Virus record (IMG/VR): IMGVR_UViG_3300045253_000023
Span: 62,001-126,000 of that record
DNA: 64,000 nt
Origin: a virus
Direction: 5' to 3' (one strand)
This document shows, piece after piece, positions 46,220 to 54,903 of this stretch. The notes under the pieces are model-generated. The model worked only from the letters and a program-made list of their open reading frames with translations, did not search any database and had not been told where the DNA came from. A program made the translations under genes and the position numbers. Every line of letters begins with the position of its first letter. Within the stretch, counting starts at the first letter, position 1.

Positions 46220-47674
46220 ATGACCAATTGGTCGCCGCTTCAAGCCAACATCTTCCAGTTTGTGGAAGACCCGAAGGCTGGCAATGCCATCATCAACGCT
46301 GTTGCTGGTTCAGGTAAAACAACCACAATCGTTGAAGCACTCAAGCGCGTCAAGGGTACAAGCATCTTCCTTGCTTTCAACAAAAGCATTGCTGAAGAGC
46401 TCAAGAGTCGCGGTGTGAATGCCCGCACGTTCCATTCCCTCACCTACATGCCTGTGACCAAGTCAAAAGGCACCCACAACGTCGACGTTGACAAGCTCAA
46501 GAAGCTGGTCAAGACGTTGTTCTCGTATGATGAATCGCGCGTCTATGGTCTTTTCTGCCAGAAGTTGGTGGGCCTTGCTCGCCAAGCTGGCTTCGGCTGT
46601 TTGGTCACAGAATCCAAGGCAGCCTGGGAAGACATCATCGACCATTACAATCTCGACCTGGACAATGAAGGCGCGGACATGGACAAGGCCATTGAAATGG
46701 CGTCCTACCTGCTCCAAATGTCCAACAAGTCGTCGCTGGTTGACTTTGATGATCTGCTGTACATTGCAGTCAAAGACAACGTCAGCCTGCCGAAGTATGA
46801 CTTCATCTTTGTTGATGAAGCGCAGGACACCAACGCCATTCAGCGCGCCATCCTGCACAAGATCATGAAGCCGAATTCCCGCATCATTGCGGTCGGTGAT
46901 CCAGCCCAGGCCATCTATGGTTTCCGTGGTGCTGACTCCAACAGCTTGGACCTCATCAAGAGCGAATTCAAGGCTGTTGAACTGCCGCTGAGCATTTCTT
47001 ACCGTTGCCCGAAGTCTGTTGTCAAGTATGCCCAGGAATGGGTCAACCACATCCAGGCGTCAGAGACTGCGCATGAGGGTGAAGTCAAGCACATGAATCA
47101 GTCCTGGACCAACCAGCAGTTTGCCATTGGCGACCTGGTGGTTTGTCGTCGCACTGCGCCACTGATCAAGTTGGCATATAGCTTGCTGCGTGACCGCATT
47201 GGTGTCCAGGTGCTGGGTCGTGACATCGGTGAAGGTCTTAAGTCGCTGGTGCGCATGATGTCAACCAACACCATTGATCGCCTGATCGACAAACTGGACA
47301 AGTATGAAAAGCGCGAAGTCTCCAAGTTCATGCGCAAGGAACAGGAAGCCAAGGCTGAAGCAATCAAGGATCGCGTTTCTGCCATCATGATCCTGATTGA
47401 ATGTCTGGGCGAGAACAATCGCTCGGTTGATGCGCTGATCCGCATCATTGATGAGCTGTTTGCTGACAAGAAGGCTTGCGTCACGCTGTCAACCATCCAC
47501 AAGGCCAAGGGTCTGGAAGCCGACCGCGTGTTCTGGTTGGACTATGATTGGACTGCTACGTGGCCGATGGCAGTGTGGCAGAGACAGCAAGAAAGCAATC
47601 TGTGCTATGTGGCCGTCACACGCGCCAAGCAGGTCTTGCACACTCTGCAAGTCAAAGACACCAAAGCCAAATAA
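46220..47674 (+). CDS. UvrD/Rep-family superfamily 1 DNA helicase
   Basis: Unwinds DNA with ATP, probably in replication or recombination (T4 Dda-like role). All core motifs are present: NAVAGSGKTTT near residue 25 (I), FVDEAQDT near 197 (II), GDPAQAIYGFRGAD near 228 (III), SYRCPKSV near 255 (IV), TIHKAKGLEADRVF near 425 (V) and CYVAVTRAKQ near 464 (VI). At 484 residues it is shorter than UvrD, lacking much of the accessory subdomains. GAGGAA precedes the ATG. Confidence 0.92.
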   Translation: MTNWSPLQANIFQFVEDPKAGNAIINAVAGSGKTTTIVEALKRVKGTSIFLAFNKSIAEELKSRGVNARTFHSLTYMPVTKSKGTHNVDVDKLKKLVKTLFSYDESRVYGLFCQKLVGLARQAGFGCLVTESKAAWEDIIDHYNLDLDNEGADMDKAIEMASYLLQMSNKSSLVDFDDLLYIAVKDNVSLPKYDFIFVDEAQDTNAIQRAILHKIMKPNSRIIAVGDPAQAIYGFRGADSNSLDLIKSEFKAVELPLSISYRCPKSVVKYAQEWVNHIQASETAHEGEVKHMNQSWTNQQFAIGDLVVCRRTAPLIKLAYSLLRDRIGVQVLGRDIGEGLKSLVRMMSTNTIDRLIDKLDKYEKREVSKFMRKEQEAKAEAIKDRVSAIMILIECLGENNRSVDALIRIIDELFADKKACVTLSTIHKAKGLEADRVFWLDYDWTATWPMAVWQRQQESNLCYVAVTRAKQVLHTLQVKDTKAK

Positions 47675-47691
47675 TCAAGAGGAATCGTATC

Positions 47692-47865
47692 ATGAGTCGC
47701 TATGTGTATGTTGTGTTCAGAGATTGGAATTACGAGGGATATGAATCTCCTGAAGATGTGTTTGGAACCAAGAAGGCTATGGAAAAGGTCTATCCTGGTA
47801 TTCAAGACGATTCCCATTGTGTTGATGACGGCACTGCTGTTTATTCCAGAATGAAGGTAAAATGA
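47692..47865 (+). CDS. Hypothetical protein, 57 aa
   Basis: AGAGGAAT precedes the ATG. Acidic; unknown. Overlaps the HNH-like gene by 4 bases. Confidence 0.6.
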   Translation: MSRYVYVVFRDWNYEGYESPEDVFGTKKAMEKVYPGIQDDSHCVDDGTAVYSRMKVK

Positions 47866-48149
47866 GCTACATTCTCCCAATCGACTATCGAAAGCTGACG
47901 CAGAATGAGCGTCGGCTGGTTCGACTCCAGTACATTGAGCAGCAAGGTGGCAAATGTCACTACTGCAAAGGCTCGCTTGAATTCCAGCCGCCTGAAGAGA
48001 TTCGGATGAAGCCGATTGACTGGTCTTTGTTCCCTGAACTGTTCTTGAAGTATCCTGTTCATCTTCATCACAGCCATGTGACTGGGCTCACCATTGGTGC
48101 CGTCCATGCATATTGCAATGCGGTTCTATGGGTTTATCATGATGAGTAA
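47862..48149 (+). CDS. HNH-type endonuclease-like protein
   Basis: The 95-residue protein has GGKCHYCKG near residue 29 (zinc knuckle) and VHLHHSHVTGLTIGAVHAYCNAVLW near 66, with the HH of the HNH motif and a later cysteine. Typical of small phage HNH proteins that nick DNA. Substrate unknown. Confidence 0.75.
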   Translation: MSYILPIDYRKLTQNERRLVRLQYIEQQGGKCHYCKGSLEFQPPEEIRMKPIDWSLFPELFLKYPVHLHHSHVTGLTIGAVHAYCNAVLWVYHDE

Positions 48150-48187
48150 GTGATTGAACTTTTGGAAAATTTAGTTTAAGAAATCGC

Positions 48188-48216
48188 TTGACTTTTGCTT
48201 CCAATGGGAGTAGAAT
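48188..48216 (+). promoter_or_regulatory. Boxed early-type promoter (long spacing)
   Basis: GGAAAATTTAGT, 12 bases, TTGACT, 17 bases, TAGAAT; nearly identical to the copies at 17005 and 63734. Confidence 0.9.
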
Positions 48217-48247
48217 AGTTTCTGTCACTTGAGGAAACACCTACATT

Positions 48248-48505
48248 ATGAGCAACCACATTCAAACCTTCCTTCATCATGCTACCAACTGTGGCAATGA
48301 AGAAGTCGCATTGCACATCACTGCGCTTGAGGGTGATCGCTATCGCGCCGCCATTGTTTCTGCATCCAATCATGAAGACGTGGTCACCATGGAATCTGAT
48401 TGGACCATCAACATGGAAGCAACGCATGCGACCATCGTTGGCGCATTGGCGTGCCTTGATGTTTTGTGTTTTGAAGACCTGTCTTATTCTGGAGCACTCG
48501 AATGA
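48248..48505 (+). CDS. Hypothetical protein, 85 aa
   Basis: First gene after a boxed promoter. Histidine-rich start, otherwise globular and acidic. Overlaps the next start. Unknown. Confidence 0.65.
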   Translation: MSNHIQTFLHHATNCGNEEVALHITALEGDRYRAAIVSASNHEDVVTMESDWTINMEATHATIVGALACLDVLCFEDLSYSGALE

Positions 48506-48813
48506 GTTATCCTGGTCCCGTCACTCCTGTTGTTGGTATGGGCGCAACATTGCGCCTTGGTTCTGACGCCTATCCATACACGATCGTCTACGTGTCACCG
48601 AATGGCAAAACCATCCATGTGGTGGCCGATGAGCATGGGCCCAACAAGAAGACATGGCCTGATCAGGACTTCGACTACACTCCTGGCAATGGTCCGCCTG
48701 AGAAGTACAGCTTGCGCAAGAATGGTCGCTATCATGCTGTTGGTTCGGAAATGGCCACCTGGAGCGCGATCCACATCGGCAGCCGTCGCTACTATCAAGA
48801 CCCATCTTTCTGA
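48502..48813 (+). CDS. Hypothetical protein, 103 aa
   Basis: Beta-rich with ATLRLGSDAYPYTIVYVSPNGKTI, an SH3-like impression, and an aromatic C-terminus. Translation-coupled to the previous gene. Unknown function. Confidence 0.65.
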   Translation: MSYPGPVTPVVGMGATLRLGSDAYPYTIVYVSPNGKTIHVVADEHGPNKKTWPDQDFDYTPGNGPPEKYSLRKNGRYHAVGSEMATWSAIHIGSRRYYQDPSF

Positions 48814-48822
48814 GGATTTGAC

Positions 48823-49020
48823 ATGATTCGCGTCGGAGACACAGTTAAACTTCGCGCACGGGTTCCGCGCAACACAAACATACCTGAAGGTCGACAAGAC
48901 TTCCGCACCGCCAAAGTCATTGCATTCTTGGATACACCATACATTGGTGGCGTCCGCGTTGATCGTGATCTGAATGGTATGGTGTTTTGGAACGTTCAAG
49001 ATTTGGAGAAGGCTAAGTGA
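48823..49020 (+). CDS. Small KOW/SH3-like protein, 65 aa
   Basis: MIRVGDTVKLRARVP opening and RTAKVIAFLD suggest a small barrel. GAGGA precedes the ATG. Unknown. Confidence 0.6.
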   Translation: MIRVGDTVKLRARVPRNTNIPEGRQDFRTAKVIAFLDTPYIGGVRVDRDLNGMVFWNVQDLEKAK

Positions 49021-49145
49021 CACCACGTAGAAAACTCGCTGATCGTATCAAGTTTCTTGATGAGCATAAAGACACCATCGCTCTTGTCATCGGCTTCATT
49101 GCCGCCACTGTTGTTTGGTTTGCCAAAATCATGGGAACAATATGA
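49017..49145 (+). CDS. Single-span membrane peptide, 42 aa
   Basis: GTG start overlapping the previous stop, with GGAGAAGG upstream. Basic N-terminus and a hydrophobic segment IALVIGFIAATVVWFA. Unknown. Confidence 0.55.
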   Translation: MTPRRKLADRIKFLDEHKDTIALVIGFIAATVVWFAKIMGTI

Positions 49146-49387
49146 GCACTCAATCTCTTCGTCCAGTTTCTGTCATCGCTTCTGAAATCTATCAATGCTG
49201 GAAGCCTCGCGTCAACCCAACTGCCGCACCCTATTTGGATGCGATGCTTGATTTGGAAAGCATCAACGACAAATACTTCCTGGACAGTGGCCGCAGTGTT
49301 GTTTCGTACTTCCTGGCCAATGCTTCCTCATTCAAAGGCGAAGATGCTCGACGCATCAAGGCTGAACTCAACCAAATGTTGAAGTAG
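49142..49387 (+). CDS. Hypothetical protein, 81 aa
   Basis: ATGA overlap with the previous gene. Helical, globular. Unknown. Confidence 0.65.
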   Translation: MSTQSLRPVSVIASEIYQCWKPRVNPTAAPYLDAMLDLESINDKYFLDSGRSVVSYFLANASSFKGEDARRIKAELNQMLK

Positions 49388-49393
49388 ACAATC

Positions 49394-49651
49394 ATGATCC
49401 GCGAACAGAAATATGTGATCATGGAGCATGAAGGTGTTGAGAAGGTCTTGACCTTCCCTCGACATCAAGAACATGCTGCTACTGCTCATCAACATCCAGG
49501 CACGCCAGTTGCCGCAGGTTTCTTCACATTGGAACTGATGTCAGATAGTTCCATTGAATGCGATGCCTATGGTGAGAGCTATTCACTCAATGGACTCAAG
49601 TCACGCGAAGGTGATGGTGAGTTGATCCTCAAACATATGGGAATGGTATGA
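49394..49651 (+). CDS. Hypothetical protein, 85 aa
   Basis: Histidine-rich central part (HQEHAATAHQHPG). Overlaps the RNA ligase start by 4 bases and is presumably co-expressed with it. Unknown. Confidence 0.6.
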   Translation: MIREQKYVIMEHEGVEKVLTFPRHQEHAATAHQHPGTPVAAGFFTLELMSDSSIECDAYGESYSLNGLKSREGDGELILKHMGMV

Positions 49652-50571
49652 CAACTGAACTCATGCGCAATCTGGATGACTTAGTGGTTCGCCGCTACGT
49701 CAATCTGCGCGTGAATCCAGAAGGACTGCGCATATACAAGTACAACAAGAATGTGTTCTTCAAGGATGTTTGGAAACAGAATCCATTGTTGCTTGAGGCG
49801 CGCGGCATTGTTCTCGACAAAGAGGGCAACATCGTTTCCTATCCATTCTCCAAGGTTTTCAATGATGGTGAGTGGAACCATACATTTGATCGTGGTGACC
49901 TAGTCTATGCCTCAACCAAGATTGATGGCTTCATGGCTGTGGTCACTTGGCACAATGGCAATTTGTTGGTCACATCCAGCGGCACCTTTGATTCCGACTA
50001 TGTCAGATATGCAAAGGAATGGTTGCAAGGTGAACGCGTGCGCAAGATGTGCGAACATCATCCTTCTACCACATTCATCTTTGAGATCGTGGACTCACGT
50101 ACATCAAAGGTGATTGATGAACATCTTGGAGCCTATCTCGTTGGTGCTCGTGAGAAGGTGCTTGGTTCAGAGCTATATTCTGAACAAAACTTGGATGACA
50201 TCTTTGTTGGTTACATGAAGCACACGTTTCAGTTCTTTCGTCCGAGTTGGAAGCAAGTTCCGTTTGCTTCAATTGTAGATGCTTGCGATCATGTCGATGG
50301 TGAGCATATTGAGGGGTATGTTTGCTACAACAACATTGGTGAATGCGTCAAGATCAAGACCCAATACTATCTTGTCCAGAAGTTCCTGTCGCGTACCAAT
50401 CGCAACATGGATGTCATCTGGACTGATCAAGCCAAGGCAATGAAATCATTGCCATATCATTTTGAGCGCATCATCAAAGAACTGCCTGAATGGCACTCTG
50501 CTGAAGAATGGCGCGCGCTTGATGAGAATGGCAAGTTGGCAACTCTTCGTGACATCCTTTCTGAGGTATAA
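49648..50571 (+). CDS. RNA ligase, T4 Rnl1 family
   Basis: Seals broken RNA ends through a lysine-AMP intermediate. The 307-residue protein has EARGIVLDKEGNIVSYPFSKVFNDGE typical of Rnl1 N-termini, motif I STKIDGFMAVV near residue 91, FIFEIVD (III) near 146, HIEGYVCY (IV) near 219 and VKIKTQYYL (V) near 234. In T4 it repairs tRNAs cut by host anticodon nucleases; here it could also join permuted tRNA halves. No polynucleotide kinase is visible in the window. Confidence 0.85.
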   Translation: MTTELMRNLDDLVVRRYVNLRVNPEGLRIYKYNKNVFFKDVWKQNPLLLEARGIVLDKEGNIVSYPFSKVFNDGEWNHTFDRGDLVYASTKIDGFMAVVTWHNGNLLVTSSGTFDSDYVRYAKEWLQGERVRKMCEHHPSTTFIFEIVDSRTSKVIDEHLGAYLVGAREKVLGSELYSEQNLDDIFVGYMKHTFQFFRPSWKQVPFASIVDACDHVDGEHIEGYVCYNNIGECVKIKTQYYLVQKFLSRTNRNMDVIWTDQAKAMKSLPYHFERIIKELPEWHSAEEWRALDENGKLATLRDILSEV

Positions 50572-50575
50572 ACAC

Positions 50576-50956
50576 ATGTGCTTGTTCTTCCACAACTGGT
50601 ATCGCGGCAAGAATGGTTTTGACACTTGTGCCAATTATGGTATCACTGGACCGCTGCCTGGTGAATTTGCATTTCATCGAACTGATAATGGTGTTTGTGT
50701 GTATCGTCGCGAACGCCATTGTCTTGATTGCGATCGTGTGGATTATGCGGTCTTGTTGCCATATGAACAACACAGCACTCGTGATTTCACTTGGGTCAAC
50801 ATCAACCACTTGTTGACAGATACAACCATTCGTCGTGCTGCGCTCAAGGTTCAGCAAATCAACGACAAGATCAAATATCTACAGGAAATCTTGCCTTTGT
50901 TTGAGAAAATACACAAAGAACGATTGAGTCGCCACATCATTCCGGATATGGAGTAA
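50576..50956 (+). CDS. Hypothetical protein, 126 aa
   Basis: GAGG precedes the ATG at 50576. CLDCD near residue 50 and a C-terminal helix (QQINDKIKYLQEILPLFEKI). Unknown function. Confidence 0.6.
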   Translation: MCLFFHNWYRGKNGFDTCANYGITGPLPGEFAFHRTDNGVCVYRRERHCLDCDRVDYAVLLPYEQHSTRDFTWVNINHLLTDTTIRRAALKVQQINDKIKYLQEILPLFEKIHKERLSRHIIPDME

Positions 50957-50959
50957 CAC

Positions 50960-51343
50960 ATGTCACTTCTCGCAACCGCAACAATCCATGCTGATGGTCT
51001 TGCAGATATCAACACGCTGACTCCAAAGTCAGCATGGGACAAGAAGGTTCCTGTTGCTGTCAAACTCACAGAAGAAATGGCTGAACTTAGTCAACAACTT
51101 CTCAAGGTCTTCTACTTCGGCAAGTTCGACAACGTCCAGCACATGTATGAAGAGACTGCTGATCTTATTCTCTTGTTGGACCAGCATCTGCGCATGATCG
51201 ACCAGAACCAGGTTGACAAGTGGGTTGTGTTCAAGATCAATCGATACAAGCAACGTGAAATCAAGCGCGAAGCACTGGTTACCAACAGGGAAATCAGCTT
51301 CATTGATGATGGTGTTGGCGCGGGCGCGAGTCACACGACATGA
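50960..51343 (+). CDS. MazG-like NTP pyrophosphohydrolase
   Basis: KLTEEMAELSQQLLKV near residue 35 and YEETADLILLLDQ near 63 give the paired E-x-x-E and E-E-x-x-D helices of all-alpha NTP pyrophosphatases. It may hydrolyse dNTPs or modified nucleotides, or alarmone-related molecules. GGAG precedes the ATG. It overlaps the glycosyltransferase start. Confidence 0.7.
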   Translation: MSLLATATIHADGLADINTLTPKSAWDKKVPVAVKLTEEMAELSQQLLKVFYFGKFDNVQHMYEETADLILLLDQHLRMIDQNQVDKWVVFKINRYKQREIKREALVTNREISFIDDGVGAGASHTT

Positions 51344-52572
51344 TAAGAAGCACTGGACGACCAACCATCTGTGTGATTGGAGTCACCGTTGATCCATCTC
51401 CATTCTTCAAAACTGTTGGAGAGGACTGGGAAGAAAAGGACTTTGATGTGTATTCATGTGCCTCAGATTCCAATCTCAATCTGATCCTTGAGCAGTATGC
51501 TCCACAGGTGATTGTCACCATTGGCAACATCGATGACTTCAAGGAATTGATGAGTGCCACATTTGAAGTGCGCCGCCATTGGCTTCACTTTGAATCGCTT
51601 GAGACGGTCAACCCTGACGCAGTGTATTGGTGCTATGTGTTGTCATCCATTCCAATCGCTGAACCTGATGCTCCGCCGCTGGTTTCGGTGTTCACTCCTG
51701 TATACAACACAGGCACCCAGAAGTTGTTGCGCGCCTATGAATCACTGAAGAGCCAAACCTGGACCAATTGGGAATGGGTCATTGTAAATGACTATTCTGA
51801 GGACAGTGACACTCAGGAAACCATTCAAGAAATCATCACGGATTATCGCGTGCGCTATGTCAACATGAATGATCCATGCGGTCGAATTGGTGAGCTCAAG
51901 GCGCATGCGTGTCGCAATTCAAATGGGTCGATTTTGGTTGAGCTTGACCATGATGACATGCTGACACCAAACTGCTTGTTCGACATCGTCAATGCCTTCA
52001 GAGAATTCCCAGAGGCAGGCTTTGCTTACACTGACTGGGCTGAACGTTATGAGAGCCACGATGGTTGTCATTCCTATGGCGATCACTATGGCTTTGGGTT
52101 CGGCTCAGCGGTTCTTCAAGAACATCCTGACTATGAGAATCCTGAAATCACCCAGAAGCGCGAGTATCTGGTCCAGATTGCTGCTCCAATCAACCCAAAG
52201 ACCATCCGACACATTGTTGGCATGCCCAATCATGTTCGCGCATTCCGCAAGAGTGTGTATCAACAGATCGGAGGCTACTCCAAATTGAATGTGGCTGATG
52301 ACTATGAACTCATGGTCAGAATGTTCCTGGCAACGCGCATGGTCCATATCCCGCGTCTGGGATACATCCAGTTCTACAATGACAATTCCATTGGCAATTC
52401 ACAGAAGACTCGCAATGCTGAAATCCAGCGCGCGGTGAAGTACATTGCTGTCAACTATGAAGATGCAATCCATGCGCGCCTGACTGAGTTGGGCATTGAG
52501 GACTATGCTTGCAGCAACGTCAAACCAGCTTCTGAAGAACAAGCCAATCTCACATCCACTCTTTCTGATTGA
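51340..52572 (+). CDS. Family 2 glycosyltransferase
   Basis: The 410-residue protein has a GT-A core: VSVFTPVYNTG near residue 126, VIVNDYSEDSD near 154, and VELDHDDML near 198 (DxD-type metal site), plus VADDYELMVR later. The N-terminal 115 residues are extra and unassigned. It could glucosylate phage DNA or host surface sugars; with a base-modification cassette elsewhere, DNA is worth testing. Confidence 0.85.
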   Translation: MIRSTGRPTICVIGVTVDPSPFFKTVGEDWEEKDFDVYSCASDSNLNLILEQYAPQVIVTIGNIDDFKELMSATFEVRRHWLHFESLETVNPDAVYWCYVLSSIPIAEPDAPPLVSVFTPVYNTGTQKLLRAYESLKSQTWTNWEWVIVNDYSEDSDTQETIQEIITDYRVRYVNMNDPCGRIGELKAHACRNSNGSILVELDHDDMLTPNCLFDIVNAFREFPEAGFAYTDWAERYESHDGCHSYGDHYGFGFGSAVLQEHPDYENPEITQKREYLVQIAAPINPKTIRHIVGMPNHVRAFRKSVYQQIGGYSKLNVADDYELMVRMFLATRMVHIPRLGYIQFYNDNSIGNSQKTRNAEIQRAVKYIAVNYEDAIHARLTELGIEDYACSNVKPASEEQANLTSTLSD

Positions 52573-52585
52573 GGACATACACATC

Positions 52586-53164
52586 ATGGCCACACGTCTG
52601 ACATCCACTCACAAGCAACAGATCGTTTTTGCTGTATTGAATCATGCCTTTGGTTATCGCGAAGGCACAATTCGCACGCGCGAAACGCAGCTGGCACATG
52701 AGGTCTATGCCAAGCTGTACACACCAGAGCAACTCAAGCAAATGAATGATCTCGGCTCAGAATTCTTTCAACATCGAACTGACATCAACATCAGAATGCC
52801 CAAGAAAGATGGGTACAATGTTTGGTTGGAACTGAGGCTCGGTGGTTCCAAACCATTTGGACACCAAACACTCCAGAGAAATCTGGATTATGCTGATTTC
52901 GGAACTGGACTCCAAGATTCATTGGGCCAGCGCATAGTGGACTTCTACCATGTAACAGAAACCATTGGAAAGGAAAAAGAAGATCGTCGTCGCGAGCTCA
53001 ACAATGCTCTGGATGGTTTTGGCACACTGCGTCAGTTGCGCGAAGCATGGCCTGAGTTGGTGCCTGTGCTTGACAAGCTGGGTCTTGAGAACAAAACTCG
53101 CCAGCTGCCTGTGGTTGTCAATCGTAGCACTCTGAATGCTGCTCTCGGCCTGCCGCCCAAATGA
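52586..53164 (+). CDS. Nmad5-like nucleotide-modification-associated protein
   Basis: The 192-residue protein begins MATRLTSTHKQQIVFAVLN, then HAFGYREGTIRTRETQLAHEVYAKLY, a layout I associate with the Nmad5 family of phage nucleotide-modification-associated proteins. The C-terminus has FGTLRQLREAWPE. Function of the family is not established. Follows the glycosyltransferase closely. Confidence 0.55.
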   Translation: MATRLTSTHKQQIVFAVLNHAFGYREGTIRTRETQLAHEVYAKLYTPEQLKQMNDLGSEFFQHRTDINIRMPKKDGYNVWLELRLGGSKPFGHQTLQRNLDYADFGTGLQDSLGQRIVDFYHVTETIGKEKEDRRRELNNALDGFGTLRQLREAWPELVPVLDKLGLENKTRQLPVVVNRSTLNAALGLPPK

Positions 53165-53388
53165 AGGTTGTAGGTTCTACACACCGCAAGAGTTGGCCAG
53201 GAGTCGTCAAGGCTCTTGGCCAAATTAAGCGATTGATTAAGCAGCAGAAACTGCCGCAAAGTTCTGTTGTTGTGACTCCAGGTTGTAACTATTGGAAGAT
53301 CGTCTGGAGTTATCAAACGCCTGAACCCAAGGACGAAACTATTTTACAAGTGGATGATTCTCCAAGAAATTTAGTGCTTGACTTTTGA
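53161..53388 (+). CDS. Hypothetical protein, 75 aa
   Basis: Overlaps the previous stop by 4 bases. Basic with a KRLIKQQK patch. Its last 11 bases overlap the -35 of the next promoter. Unknown. Confidence 0.6.
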   Translation: MKVVGSTHRKSWPGVVKALGQIKRLIKQQKLPQSSVVVTPGCNYWKIVWSYQTPEPKDETILQVDDSPRNLVLDF

Positions 53389-53406
53389 GTTGAATGGGAG
53401 TAGAAT
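53378..53406 (+). promoter_or_regulatory. Boxed early-type promoter (short spacing)
   Basis: AGAAATTTAGT, 2 bases, TTGACT, 17 bases, TAGAAT. The -35 lies inside the end of the preceding gene. Confidence 0.85.
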
Positions 53407-53456
53407 AGTTCCGTTGTTTCGACATTCACATCACTTACTTGAGAGGAACTTTGATC

Positions 53457-53771
53457 ATGGGTATGCGCGTCTCAACCATTCAACAGAACATCGTCAGTGC
53501 CAATCTCAGCGAAAATGACCTGCGTGCGCTCAATGCCACAGTGGTTGGTTTGCTCCGTGCTCAACATGCCAACACAATTGTGAAGGCTGCTGTGCAGTTC
53601 CGTTTTGGTCAGTTGGTTCAATTCCGCAGCAAATATGGTCAACTTGTCAAGGGCAAGGTGCTCAAGATCAATCCAAAGACCATCGTGGTTGGTGTCACTG
53701 CTCCTGGCGCGGTCACTCCGTTCACCCAGAAGTGGACTGTCACACCGACCTTGCTCCAGGCCGCTGTTTAA
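53457..53771 (+). CDS. Small KOW-like protein, 104 aa
   Basis: The C-terminal half, VQFRSKYGQLVKGKVLKINPKTIVVGV, is a KOW-like barrel; the N-terminal half is helical. Related small proteins are common in phages. GAGAGGAA precedes the ATG. Confidence 0.65.
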   Translation: MGMRVSTIQQNIVSANLSENDLRALNATVVGLLRAQHANTIVKAAVQFRFGQLVQFRSKYGQLVKGKVLKINPKTIVVGVTAPGAVTPFTQKWTVTPTLLQAAV

Positions 53772-53786
53772 TTTCCCAGGAAATTC

Positions 53787-54455
53787 ATGGAATCCCAAGC
53801 ACACAACACCTGGTTCACTTCTGACACTCACTTTGATCACTTCAACCTGACAAAGTATTGCCCGCGCACGCGTGGTCACTACAACAAGGAAGGAATGACA
53901 AAGACTGCGGTGTCAGAAGCCATGACCAATGATATGGTTGCTGTGTGGAACAGCCGCGTTGGTGAGAATGACGTCGTGTATCACACTGGTGACTTTGCCT
54001 TCATCTATGGCAACGCCAAGGACAAGCTGCGTCATCTGATCTCGCGCCTGAATGGTCGCATCTTCCTGACGCTGGGCAACCATGATGAGGACATCATCAA
54101 CAATCGTGCGGCTCTGACTGGTCATCCAGATCAACCATCACACATTGGACGTTTTGCCGACATTCGCGACTATCGTGAGATCAACATCGCTGGTCAGAAG
54201 ATTTGCATCTTCCATTTCCCAATGGCCATCTGGCACAAGAACCACAAGGGTGCTTGGCACCTGTATGGCCATTGCCATGGATCGTATCCTGGTCATGGAC
54301 GTGGCAAGACCATGGACATCGGTTGGGATACCAATGATCTGGGAACAGATTGGGTGCCTGGTCCGATCTCCTTTGCCGCAATCAAGCAGGTGATGGACAA
54401 GCGTGCAATTGTTGCACTGGATCATCATGACCCTGGTGCTGATCATGACATGTGA
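53787..54455 (+). CDS. Metallophosphoesterase
   Basis: The 222-residue protein has WFTSDTHFDHFN near residue 9, YHTGDFAF near 64, LTLGNHDED near 92, and LYGHCHGS near 155, the calcineurin-like metal blocks. The compact layout resembles phage phosphoesterases acting on nucleotides or cyclic nucleotides. Substrate unknown. AGGAAA upstream. Confidence 0.85.
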   Translation: MESQAHNTWFTSDTHFDHFNLTKYCPRTRGHYNKEGMTKTAVSEAMTNDMVAVWNSRVGENDVVYHTGDFAFIYGNAKDKLRHLISRLNGRIFLTLGNHDEDIINNRAALTGHPDQPSHIGRFADIRDYREINIAGQKICIFHFPMAIWHKNHKGAWHLYGHCHGSYPGHGRGKTMDIGWDTNDLGTDWVPGPISFAAIKQVMDKRAIVALDHHDPGADHDM

Positions 54456-54663
54456 AGAACATCCAGTCCTTCATGCATGGTGCGACAAGTGCAAAGTGTT
54501 TCATGCCACTCATTATTGCGAACGCTGTCGCAAGTATCATGAGTTTCATCCAACATGGAAGGAAACTGAAGAGATGGTGATTCAGCAAATGGCGAATGAA
54601 ATCACCAAGGAAATTGATGAAAAGGTGGTGCAATACATCATTGAAAAGGCACTCAACTCATGA
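54445..54663 (+). CDS. Zinc-binding small protein, 72 aa
   Basis: CDKC near residue 13 and CERC near 24 with intervening histidines form a zinc site; the C-terminal part is an acidic helix. Overlaps both neighbours. Unknown. Confidence 0.6.
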   Translation: MTCEEHPVLHAWCDKCKVFHATHYCERCRKYHEFHPTWKETEEMVIQQMANEITKEIDEKVVQYIIEKALNS

Positions 54664-54887
54664 AACGTCCAGACAACACACGATACTATGGAGGCGACGG
54701 AACCATCCATCGCACTGGTGAACTTGATGTTGAAGTTCATGAAGGCAAGGTGGTTGCTGTTTGGTTTCGTTGCGCGATGCTTCCATTTCGTCAATGCGAT
54801 TGTGATGCTGATCGCGCTGCATCCATGAATGCTGCGTACTCCGACAATGAGAAACTGTCAATTGTCGGCATCGATTTTGCCAAATAA
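54660..54887 (+). CDS. Hypothetical protein, 75 aa
   Basis: ATGA overlap with the previous gene. Contains CAMLPFRQCDCDADRAA; possible metal or disulfide site. Unknown. Confidence 0.6.
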   Translation: MKRPDNTRYYGGDGTIHRTGELDVEVHEGKVVAVWFRCAMLPFRQCDCDADRAASMNAAYSDNEKLSIVGIDFAK

Positions 54888-54903
54888 CCTGTGAGGATTC
54901 ATC

